Shown here: positions 1 through 10,800 of the stretch, piece by piece
How the letters are laid out: each line of letters begins with the position of its first letter
Numbering within the stretch: the first letter of the stretch is position 1
NCBI RefSeq assembly: GCF_002234675.1
Contig: NC_019876.2
Coordinates: forward strand, 18,297,354-18,361,353
Direction: 5' to 3'
Origin: Oryzias latipes
Lineage: Eukaryota; Chordata; Actinopteri; Beloniformes; Adrianichthyidae
DNA length: 64,000 nt
Translations under genes and position numbers: made by a program
Notes under the pieces: generated by a model
The model's input: the letters and a program-made list of their open reading frames with translations, nothing else
Databases searched by the model: none
Told to the model about the DNA's origin: nothing

Positions 1-582
1 TCTTAATCCAAATGACCCATTGTTAAGCATGCAGAAATCAACAAAATGTCAGCCACCTTTATCAGAGGAATTTAAAGAAACCTATTCCCGCAGGTAGTGG
101 GTTTGATTTCTCCATAAAAAAGTTGTGTAATATCTTCTTAATTGCATCGCAAACTGCATTGTCCACATGTGAAGACTGAGGATTATAGGTCAAACGAGAC
201 TTCCCTTCTTCCCTTCTACCCATAAACCTCTTTAATCAGCCATTGCTCAAGGGTTTGACTTCTGAAAAGGTCTCTATCAGCAACAACCAGACCCTTTGAT
301 GGGCTAAGTTTGACATGTGAATTGAGAAGTGATGGATTATTGAACACTAGAACGTCCGTAGAGCAGCCATTTGGCTTTTCTACCTACAATGTCCAAGGGA
401 CAGCCAAGTGGCTGGATTAGTTCAAATTTGCATGCCGAAAGAACAGCCCTCTACATAGTTTGCACATGAAGAGCACAGCCATTAGGCTATTCTTTTGGCA
501 TGCAAAAAGGACAAGCCAAGTGGCTGGGCAAGTTTTTCATTATTTCTCCTCATTTCTATCACTTTTAGTAAGAGGTCAACAC
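1..582. other. Non-coding flank with AGCCAnnTGGCT-type short palindromes
   Basis: No gene is recognised here. Four short imperfect palindromes of the form AGCCA-nn-TGGCT or AGCCATTAGGCT occur at about 366, 391, 476 and 515. A fifth copy lies at about 6627, on the far side of the piggyBac transposase. They may be subterminal repeats of the piggyBac element, but no TTAA-bounded terminal repeat was found. Confidence 0.35.
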
Positions 583-1567
583 TAGCTGCGGTTACATGGG
601 CAGAATATATTGATCGGATCAATGGTCGGGTTAAAATTCACCCGTGCACATGGGATCAGAAAACCTTTTTCCGATTAGAAGAAACGTTCACATGGCTCAC
701 ATTTTCAGTCGGAATAAATCATTTGGGCATGCGCAGTAGTGTAGAAAATACCGGAAGGAAAATGTGTCCCGTTGTAAACAAACCTTTGCTTTGCTGTATT
801 TATGCAGCAGCTCGGTAAAAGAGGCGATCTTCCAAACGGGCTTTTATTAATGTTATGGATATTATGAAGTGCCTGTTCACTCATCATTTTATATTTAATC
901 CGTGTGGTCAGTACTTTTTTTGTGGAAGAACTGAGCTGGAAGAAGAACCCAGTAGGACAGGCTAACACGCGCTAACAACATTAGCCTTTTGATGGACACA
1001 AAATCCAAGACCATGCGGGAAACGCTGCAATCAGCCTTTATTTTGTCGGGGCACAACTTTCAACGTAACAAAGCACCCTCCCCTCAAACACATTAATAAA
1101 TCCGGCTGCTCTGCTCAGAGAGGTTCACTCGGTCCACTGGCACCGGAGCACGAACGCAGAGCTCGGGTGCCGGGTCCAGACGTCACTGGACACGTTTCCC
1201 CCCCGCATCTCCCTCGTGAGGAGTGAAAGAGAGGGGAGAGCCAGCGGGGCGAGAGCGGAGCGGCGCTTTTCACAGGGCCTCGCAGAGCAGCTGGTCGGTC
1301 CTGTATGAGCTCCAAAGCTTTCTCTCAGCGAAACACCATCTATGCATGACGTAAACCAGAGCAGTAGTGACACACGATCGGAATGACCGTTTACATGCTC
1401 CACGATCGGATAAACGATCGGTATAACCCACTTATCTCGATCGGAAAGAAATTTTGATCCGAACGAGTCTGACCGGGGCAGAGTATTCCAGATGGCGCGT
1501 TTACACGACGCATTTTCTTTCCGATCAGCGTTCTTTCCGATTACCTTTGCCCATGTAAACGCGGCTA
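583..1567. mobile_element. Non-autonomous DNA transposon (MITE-like) with terminal inverted repeats
   Basis: The left end TAGCTGCGGTTACATGGGCA (583-602) is matched in inverted orientation at 1548-1567 (rc TAGCCGCGTTTACATGGGCA). The interior is rich in CGATCGG-type motifs near both ends. No transposase frame of its own was seen; the small frames inside are incidental. The target duplication is not clear, so the superfamily is left open. It lies just 3' of the piggyBac transposase stop codon. Confidence 0.6.
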
Positions 1568-1690
1568 CAGTTTCGTTTTTCTTTTTTGGCTGAGATTTAT
1601 TTTTCATGCACAAAAGACAGTTATTTACAGACACAATTCTGACATGTACTAGCAAACAAATCCGTGCCTCATGTGGTCAAAGTGATATAT

Positions 1691-4600
1691 TCAACCCACT
1701 ACATTGTCTGCACATACTTGGCATTGCCACGGAATCTCCATTCTACATTTGCCACAGGTGTACTTGTAGCAATCAACACATCGCACTGTGGCATGATTAT
1801 TCTTGCAACGACAGTTCACCTGGCACATTGCCCTTTTCCCTTTGCCAGGCGTGGGAGGTTGTAGCCGAAGATGGTTGTCCTTTTTCGACTTCTCCGCTCC
1901 CACATGTGCCTGTGCGAGCTCGCTTGCAAGCTCCACCAGGAAGTCCACTCGCCTCTCCTTTACCCCAGTGCATGCCTGATACAGCACATACGCATTCAGT
2001 GCTGCAATGTCAATCATATTGTAAAACACACCGACTGGCCATCGCCGTGTTCCTGAGCGTACACTGTACTCTCGCACCATCTGGTCCATTACATCCACAC
2101 CACATTTCATACTGTTGTAGTCGGTGACTGTGTTTGGCTTTTTTTTCTTGGTATCCTCAGTCTCAACTACACTGTGCATGCTACTGAGAATGCATACAGT
2201 CTTCTTCCGTTTGGGCGCATAAACCGTCAGTGTGGCTCCAGAGGTTGAAAACACCTGATGAATAGTGAGATAAAAAGGTATTATGATTACACTTTAGTGT
2301 TTAACACACAGTGATGAAAGTCAGGTAAGGAAAAAATCCCTGAACTTTTCTTTGAGCGATATGGCGGGCACAGAGCGAAATTTTGGAAAAATACGTGGTC
2401 TTAGATGCATTCTGGTGCATTCTGGCAACTAGTTATTCACTTCTTTATCAAGAAACTAAGACTAATTGGAGCATCATGATTTGTCATTCAAACCCCTAGT
2501 TTGACTCTCCATTAAGGACTTGCTGGTCCCAAAAAAGAATTTGGAAAATTGCTCAAAGTAACACAATCCTACAATCTACGCTTTTCCTTAAAGCTGCAAA
2601 ACATACAATTGCTAAAATATAGTAACATCAAAGCCCCAAATGGCAAAAAGAACACCAGTAACTATGATATTCTATGAAAATACCTCGGTTATTTATACAT
2701 TATTTCTGCTTTAGAAATGACTGATGTACAACATCCACTTGCACTGTTTTCTCAAACTATAATTACATCAAAATATGGGATCTGCTTTAAACTATAATTC
2801 TATAACATAATACATCAATTCTTTAACACCAATACTAAGTAATCTGGGAAATATCAAAACAAACATACAAACTAAGCTAAACATTGTAAACATTATTTTT
2901 TAAGGGAGTGCGGGTCCAAACCATCAAATACTTATAATTAATGTCAACTATACTGAACTAAATCATGGTAATTAGGAAATACAAATAAATTAGATAAAGA
3001 AATGTATTCAAAATAAAAACTGAAACTCAAAACTAAAATTGAAATTATTTCAAAATGTGGTTTTGAGATTATTTTACACAAAAAAGTATTTGACCTACAC
3101 TACCTTAAAAATCTTTTTTTTCCAGCCAAGACCACTTCAATTTGTTTTTTATCGTCTTCTCACAACTGAGGTCGTGACCACGCTCAATAATGACGATGCC
3201 TGCCATTATTTTAACACAAATTTGATCGCAAACTCTTCAGATGTGTTTGTGAAAGTTTAGCGTGGGTCCGCCAGTTTTGGTGTCTAGGGAAGCAAGTCAC
3301 GCTGACCACGTGGTGCAGACAGAGCCAATCAGACCCATCGACGCATCCGAAAGCAACTAAAACGTCCCGTCATTGGTCAATTAGGCCGGGAAGACGAGAG
3401 ATGGCCACGACCATAGAGGAAGCGATCTGCGGAGAAATATAGAAAATAAAGCTAAAATTAGCTGATTTCAGACCATTTTTTAATCCGGAAAGCGATTTGT
3501 CCGTAGAGATCAGGTCTTTATTTCCCGGAAAGTACGTTCGGTTTGCTCAAAAACCCGGATTTCCGGGAATTCCCGGAAGACTTTCATCACTGAACACAAA
3601 AAAAGCTAAATATCTAAGCACAACATAAAACCCACATGCATCTTACCTGGGTACTGAATTCATTGCGGTCCAAAGGCTTTTTGACTGATTCTGGAAGATC
3701 CCGACGAATCTTGTTCACTGTGCCAAGGAGGGTGGTCTTGCGGCTGAGCAGTTGCCGTGCAAGTGACACAGAGGTAAAGAAGTTGTCTGTGGTAACACTT
3801 CTACCTTTGTCCAAAAACGGTTCCATGAGTTTCATCACCACATTTTCTGATAGTCTTTCCCCCATCGGACGACTGGGGTCTTTGCCAAGATATGGAATAA
3901 TATTGCACACATACTTTGATTTCAAGTCGCATGCCACCCAGAACTTGATACCAAACTTGTCGGGTTTTGTTGCAATGTACTGAAGGAAACAGCAGCGAGT
4001 CTTTGTTGGAAAAAGCTGCTTGTCAATGGTGATATACCTGCCTGGGTTGAATGATTTGATGCAGTTCGCAACAAAAGACCCCCAAACATTTGAGATTGCA
4101 GCAAACTTGTCAGTCCCAACTTGTTCCATGCGCGTGCCCTTGTAATCAAAGCGTAAATGTCGCATGATATCTTTGAAGCGGTTTCTGGCCATAATTTTGG
4201 AGATCAGTGGATTTCCCATTTTCGCTGACCATGCATCGTGCATTGATGGAAGTTTGATCACCCCCCGCACAAGGAGGATGGCAATAAATCCCATTAGTTC
4301 AGGGAGGGCCATGAACCAGCTGTCATCTTCTGTCTGATGTCCATGCTGAACAGTACAGTCCCGAATAGTCCGTAGCATGTCCAGAGTGAGGAAACAAAGG
4401 AAACTCTGTAAGCGAGTCGAAACCGTACTTTGGACTGAAGCAGTTGGCTCTCCCTCAGTAGTGTAACCTTCAACTGGGCTGTGATGGAGAGGCCTCCCAA
4501 CCTGTTCCTTATGCCATATTGTGCCATCTTTTGCTATCTCTGTAGGCGCAGTGTGTGTCTCCAGTCGTCCTCTCTTTTCTGGTGGCGGTGAAATCTCCTC

Positions 4601-5316
4601 ATCTGTGATCAGATTTGAGATGTGAGCAATGAAAACCTTGAGCAATGTAAAGCTATAAGTTGTTTCACCTGTTTATTTTCAAATTGTATTCTTTTTAGTT
4701 GAAATATAGTTGAAACTTCAAATTCTAAAACATGTCAAATATGCCCCCTTTGCCTCCCTTTTCAAAAACACAACTGCCATAGGCAGCACGGTGTTTTGGT
4801 GGTCAGCACAATTGTCTCACAGCCGGAAAGTTCTTAGTTCTCTGCAGGAGCCTTTCTGTGTGAAGTTGGCACGTCCTGTGCGTGTTTGCGTGTGTTCTCT
4901 TCATGTGCTCCGGCTTCCTCCCCCAGTCCAAGATACGTGTGGTTAAATTAAATGATGACTCTAAAATTGTCCTAGGTGTGTATGTGAGTCTGCCTGGTTG
5001 GTTGTTTGTCTATCTATGTGGCCCTGCAATGGACTGGTGACCCATCCAGGGTGCACCCCTGCCCAATTGCGTGTGACTAGCTGGGATGTGCCACAACCCC
5101 TGTGATCCTGGCCAGGATAAGCAGACACAGAAGATAAATGGATAGACAAATGCTATAATCAGCTAATTTAAAACACGATATTTATGAAATCTTACCAGAA
5201 GATGTATCAGAGTCTGAGTCCAGCTGAAGGACTATCTCTTCTCCTTCAGAGTCGCATGGGTTGACTTGCTCCAGGATCATTTTCAATGTCTGCTCAGTGT
5301 TATAAAATTTAGGCAT
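1691..5316 (-). CDS. piggyBac-type transposase, three exons, apparently intact
   Basis: Three minus-strand exons join with matching phases: 5316-5196 (start ATG at 5316), 4602-3647 and 2254-1691 (TGA). All have GT donors and AG acceptors, giving 546 codons without a stop. The acidic N-terminus leads into a DDE transposase domain. The expected catalytic aspartates are visible at residue 234 (ITIDKQLF), 313 (TTDNFF) and 413/416 (GVDVMDQM). The C-terminus is the Cys-rich ring/zinc-ribbon typical of piggyBac (CRCKNNHA...CGKC). The family cuts and pastes at TTAA. Intron 1 holds a teleost dispersed repeat and intron 2 a 1.3 kb hAT-like MITE, so the copy is not brand new. An open frame despite such age suggests either recent activity or a domesticated PGBD-like gene. 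Terminal repeats were not located. Confidence 0.85.
2309..3592. mobile_element. hAT-like MITE inserted in piggyBac intron 2
   Basis: Termini are inverted copies: CAGTGATGAAAGTC at 2309 and GACTTTCATCACTG ending at 3592. AACACA flanks both ends (2303-2308 and 3593-3598), consistent with a target duplication of at least 6 bp. There is no transposase frame. Removing it would leave a piggyBac intron of only about 100 bp, so it is a later insertion. Confidence 0.7.
4778..5150 (+). repeat. Teleost dispersed repeat (SINE/LINE-tail family) in piggyBac intron 1
   Basis: This stretch shows the widespread fish repeat with the landmarks GGCAGCACGGTG, CTCCGGCTTCCTCCC, GGCCCTGCAATGGACTGGTGACC and a GATAAATGGATAGA end. 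Related partial copies lie at 20815-20945, 25690-26020, 42570-42700 and 58918-59100. Family assignment (SINE versus LINE 3' tail) is uncertain. Confidence 0.6.
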
Positions 5317-5433
5317 CTTTGTTTTTCAGTTGACAAACTGTTAGTCAAAGTTTCTCAGAGCTTGGAGGCTGTTTTGAAGCAGAAAACCTCCCCCACCCTG
5401 ATCTGAGCAAAGAATGTGGTTAGCTAGGACTTT

Positions 5434-6525
5434 GGCTACGTTCACACTGCAGGCTGAAACGACCCAATTCCGAATTTTTTGCCCCTAAGCGGCCCAATTC
5501 CGATCTTTTCATGACAGTCTGAATGACACAGATCCGATCTTTTCAAATGCGACCCAGGCCCCGTGGGTTTGCCGGCCTGATTCCGAATTGTAGCCGATCT
5601 TTTCAATTGCGACCGCCGTCTGACCGGCCAGGCGACTTGATTCCGAACTGTACGTCATCGACACGCAACAAACGTCATCATTTTGCGTTGAAGTAGGCGG
5701 GAACGAGAACGTAAACATCAACCATGGTGGACGATGCTGCTGAGATCAGTCAGTAGAAGGGAAGAGAGGTCACCGATTGGATTAATATTTGGGCTGATCG
5801 CTCTTTTCAGGCCAAACTCCAGGGCTCTGATCGCAACTGGGCGGTTTTTGAAAAAAATTCCAGATAAATGGCAGAGCGTGGTGTTGAACCTTTACCGCGA
5901 TAACTTTTTTTTCTTTCTCCCCTTTGACCGTGGTCAGAAGCGCGGGGGACCCAGGCAATCCCCCTCCTCCTCCTCCCTGTTCTGATCCTTAGATTCTCCA
6001 GAACGGGTTAATAAAGAGTCCATAGCATTTATTTTGGGGGAAACCTTCTTTTATTACCGTCCTCCGTAACACACAACATGAATGCGCGCCCACACTGCCC
6101 CCCCCTATTCTCTATCGCGGCACGCGCTTGCACACACGCGGGCGCGCGGCCCCAGCACATACACATTCCTCTTCCACTACAGTGGGTACAGACGATCCCG
6201 ACTCCAATGCCTTCTTAAAATGAGAAGATTGTAATTGTGCTGCTCCTTTGTGAAAATAAATTTAATATTACAAAAAGAGCTCCGCTTTTGACAACACTGT
6301 TGTTGACATCCATTGTTAACGTTGGCTCCGCAAACGAGTGACGTCGTTCACCGTTGAGTATTCTTCTGGCTTCTGCGCATGCGGGTCTCGTTTGGGTCGT
6401 GTCACGGTCACACTGGAGATCACAAAAGTTCGGATTTACTTGGAAATGTGAACGGTCTAGCAAACAATTCGGATTTTTTCAAAAAATCCGAATTGAGCAT
6501 TAAGCCCTGCAGTGTGAACGTAGCC
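5434..6525. mobile_element. MITE with 20-bp perfect terminal inverted repeats, Harbinger-like
   Basis: The 20-bp end GGCTACGTTCACACTGCAGG (5434-5453) recurs exactly in inverted orientation, ending at 6525. TTT flanks both sides (5431-5433 and 6526-6528), fitting a 3-bp duplication as in PIF/Harbinger elements. Subterminal CCAATTCCGAT and CCGAATTTTTT motifs are repeated and mirrored near both ends. No transposase is encoded. It ends about 250 bp upstream of the haus3 promoter. Confidence 0.75.
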
Positions 6526-6719
6526 TTTGTAATGTCTTCATCCAGATGATCAGGTAGTTAGTGCTGCATTTACAAATGAATGGTGGCTAATTGTAGGCTG
6601 TTGTATTAGTCATTTTGAGCCACCCAGCCATTTGGCTTTGCTCTGGACGCCGCAGGGGGAGTGAAAAATCCTGGACATCCTACCTAGCGTTAAACAAGAG
6701 CGGAACGACGGAGCAAAAC

Positions 6720-6866
6720 TGTTGTGACGTAAAACGTAACGTCTGACAACGTGGTTTGCGTAATGACGTAGCCTCTGTTTGGAAGTTTGGCGCGGACAGC
6801 TGAGCTACCCGGCAGAATCACTGTGGAGGAGAATGCGAATACGGTTTTCTTTCTTTAAATATCAAC
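6720..6866 (+). promoter_or_regulatory. haus3: haus3 promoter and non-coding first exon
   Basis: A CpG-containing stretch carries CRE-like motifs (TGACGTAA near 6724 and ATGACGTAG near 6762) and an E2F-like TTTGGCGC at 6786-6793. The first exon would end at 6866 (AAC, then GTGAGT donor) and splice to 7849. No TATA box was seen. An E2F site fits an S/G2-M gene. The transcription start is inferred. Confidence 0.5.
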
Positions 6867-7848
6867 GTGAGTTTTTGTTTGTTAAAAACAGTAACTGTCG
6901 CAGAATTGACACCTTATTACCAACCGAATTAGAAATGCTTTAAAGCCAGCAACGCCGTCGTGTATATCTGCTCTCTTTAGCTAGGAAGCTAGCTGCTGTG
7001 TGTCAGGTTAGTTTTCATGCTGGGTGTTTACGTGGCTAACAGTTAGCCTGCTTTAAGGCTAACAGGCTGTTTCCACTTAAACCTGATTAACTAAGTTGTT
7101 TTTGCATTCAAAAACCGACACTGTAAATATTTTTTTTTCTCCCGGGGACGGCCAACCTTGATACGATTGAGAAATGCGGCGAGATCATTGGCGATCAAGA
7201 CTATTGTTGTTGTGTACCTATGTGTACTGCCCTCATGAACCTAACATTTTTACTTTGCATTTGGAGATATTTAAAGTTGAGTTGTTCAAAAGATCAACTC
7301 CAGTGAAAACCGTGTTTTGTTCTTTAAACATGATTGGAAATGGTTTATTTCAAGCAATTAAAATAAAAAATAAAATAAAAGAAGACGAAGAAAAATTAGC
7401 AACACCATTCTATACACAAATACCGAACTTTGCATAGTAAGGTATGACAATAATTTATTACCAATTGTAAATATTTCAATTGTTACTCTTAATCCTAAAC
7501 AGACATGTTAACTCAAATGCATGCAGAATATGAAACAGTGAGATTATTAAATGTTTGTCGAAAAGGAGTTTATTTGATTGTTTGAAGGAAGTGGGAGGAA
7601 GCGAACTTACATTATCCCACCCCTGTTTGGCTTTACTTACCTTTTTATTTTCTTAACATAAATTATAATTATCCGGGTTTTAACTTCTAATCAGTTATTT
7701 ATACTTTACCAACAGAGATTCAGGGCGATAAAAAATCCATCACTAGCAATAAATCACATTTTCTGTGAAGCATTTGAGCTACTGGATAACAAAAGTGTAC
7801 GTTTCTTCATCTGATTCTGTGTTCTACATTGCATTGCTTCCTGTGCAG
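6867..7848 (+). other. haus3: haus3 intron 1
   Basis: This is 982 bp of AT-rich sequence without recognised genes, bounded by GTGAGT and a CTTCCTGTGCAG acceptor. The 87-codon frame inside (7174-7437) is low-complexity and shows no family features. Confidence 0.5.
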
Positions 7849-7865
7849 CTTAGTACCACACAAAC

Positions 7866-10800
7866 ATGCTGAATGGTGCCCAGTTTGTGGAGGCCCTTGG
7901 CCGTCTTGGTTACCCTAAAACCTCATCACTAAAGGCTGCAGAGTTCGACTGGCTGTTTGACCGTTCACCAGAGAACCTCCACTTCCTGCGCTTTGTGTGT
8001 CGCACCCTCAACCGAAGCAACGTTCTCTCCCCAGAAGAGGTCGCTGCGTTTCAAGAGCTACAGAAGTCAGGCAAACCTATTTTAGATGAAGCTGCTTTAG
8101 GAGAAGTTCTGAAGATTGCTGGACCTTCAGGTGGGAGCAGTGCAAACATCATTGGTCCCCTTTCTTCTGTGGTTTCACCGTTTACCCGGGAAAAGGATTT
8201 AGCTGTTGAGGACTTGGAAGCAGAACTACAGGAGCTGTGTAGAGAAAAAGGGCTGAAACAGCGACGTTACAACAAGTTGCAGATTTTAGCCGCATCCCAA
8301 GCAGATGTTGAGCTTAAACTCACCAGAGAGCTGGATAGCAGAACCTGTAAACTGAATGAAGCCGGTGCTTCTATTAGAGCGGAGAACGCAGAAACCAACA
8401 CACTGTTACAAAAGCTAACAGATGAGGTGAGCAAGCTTGCATCGTATCTCCCACCACCCTCAGTCAAACATGAAGGAGACCCCCTTTCTCAGTTGAACGT
8501 CTCAAGCCCCAGGACCCCCACCTCTCTGCTCTCTCAGCTGTCATTGGATCCATATCTGCATCAAGAGGAACGTAACACCAAAAATCTAGCAGCCCTCACT
8601 CAGAAACACTTTTTCTCGGGTATTTCAAACATCGTTGAGACTTCTTGCTCCGAGCACTTTCAGGTTCTTGATCTTAGCTCTTGTGAAGATGGTGAAGTTA
8701 AGGAGGGCAACCAAGATAAAGTGATTGAGAACAGGAGAACAGAAATGGCAAGGCTTCAGTGGTCACATATTGTGGCTCAGCATCAGTTGATGCTGGCAGT
8801 TGCTGAGGAGAAGAGCATTCTAGCAGGGCTGGAATGGCTGTCCGAAAAGAACTGCCAAAGTAAGGTAAACTGAAGCTGTCCCTTGTTTTTATTTTAGAAC
8901 ATCATCTATCTTCTGGTGTGTTTTTTTCAACTTCTGACTTATTTTTATGTTTTCTCCCATCTCATGATTCTTAGAGCTTTTCCAGCTCCTCTTCGCTGCA
9001 TGTACGAGAAGTGATGTCCAGACAAGAGCTGCAAGCGGTGGAGGCTGAGCTGGACGCTCTGCTTCATGGACCTGTACCTGCTGTTCTCAGGGAGTCGGCC
9101 AGACTGCTGAATGTTCCGGTGGTGAGAGGAGACCTGGCTCTGCAGCTGGCCAGACAGGACTACTACACCTCTAGACAGAACCAGGTTAGCAAATAAAAAG
9201 CGAAGTAAAATATAGTATTTGTTTGAATGTAATAAGAATTTTATAGTAACTATTATGAATAAAGTTAAATGTCATACTGTAAAGCAGTGGTCTCTAACCT
9301 TTCTTAGGCCGCGGACCGGTTTAATGTCAGACAATATTTTCCTGGATCGGTCTTAATAACATTTCCTTTTTTCAACTTTTTTTTATTGTTCAGCTTCCGG
9401 TTTCTGAAAAACTCATTTTTCAAATTAAAATGCTACCAAAAGAAATTTAGTCAAAAAAATCCGAAACATTATTAGATTTTTAATTTTGTAGAAGTTGTTT
9501 CTGATTTGTAAATAATTCAATAAAAGCGACATTACAGTTTCTTTCATAGCAAACCATTATAACACAGAGAACTCAACCTAGCCTCTGATCATCTTTCAGT
9601 GCAAAAAGATTGATCTTCTTTTGTTTTTGCAGAAATCCTGATTCGTTTTGTATTTCTTTAACACAGGAACTGAAGGTTCTTAACAGATGTCTGCCTAATT
9701 CACCCTTACTGTAGGAAAATTCATAAATGTCCCTTTTAAAAGTTTTCATAAATCAGAAAAAAAATTCATTTGATTGAATCTTGAGTCTCTGTAAAATGTT
9801 TCCAGCTGGTTTAAACTTAGACTTTGTGATGAAGATTTTCCCTTAAAGGTCAAAGTAGACGCTAACTTTAGCCACGTCTGACTTTTAACGATGGATAAAT
9901 AAAACAAAATAAAATGACACAATCGTCGTAAAACTAATACATTTTCAAATATAATTATGAACATGAATCCACTGTGTCTGTAACTTCATTATCTGTGTGT
10001 GTAAAACATTCAAAAGTCAGTCGCCACAAGCGGCAGAGCGAGCCGCTTCTGGTATGTGGGAACGACCGTCTCAATAAATCTGTATTTGGAGAAAAACTCC
10101 TGGTTTTGTCTGTAAACAGCAGATTCTTTTTCTGTAAAGTTGAAGGCTCTTCTGCGGTTTCCTCACTGACTCTTTTCTCCCCAAAGAAACTTTTCAAATA
10201 CATTTGATTGGTTAGTTTTTATTAGCTTTTAGCGTTGAGCTACTAACGGCCCGAGCAGCTGCTCAAAGTCACGTGACGCATCAAGACAGACACCATTGTG
10301 GTGAACAGAATCCAGCAGTTTTCCAAAAATAAAACTTCAGTCTGTATCAGAAAATAAACAAAACGGAAACGATCAAAGTTAGCGTATGGATATTTTTCTG
10401 TCTGACTTTACAGCAGTAAAGCCAACTTCTGCTCATCTCGAAAGAGGAAAAATAAATAAGTAAAGCAGACAAATTTATGTCAGCATGTTGCAAAAGGAAT
10501 AAGCTATAAAATGCTTAACTAAGCCTTCTTTTTGTCCAAATAGGTGCGTGACTACTTACTCCGCCAGAAAGCCTCCTTTGACTTGCTGCTTTTGGCTCAG
10601 GAGGTGGAGCTGAGGAGGTGGAGGATATGTCAAAACCAGCTGAGCGAAGTCAAAGGCCGACTGACGAAGGAAAGCAAAGAAGCAGCTCTGAGAATGGAGA
10701 TTCTGATTCACCCAGACTTGGGCATCAATCCAAAGCCCAGCCCTATAATCAGCTGCAACGATGCTTCATTCAGCAGGTAAATGCACAAAGGTTTTGAACT

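Noticed and set aside
9960-10207. Overlapping frames on both strands in haus3 intron 3
   Set aside because: They are of similar length on both strands, with no recognised domain, in a transposon-bearing intron.
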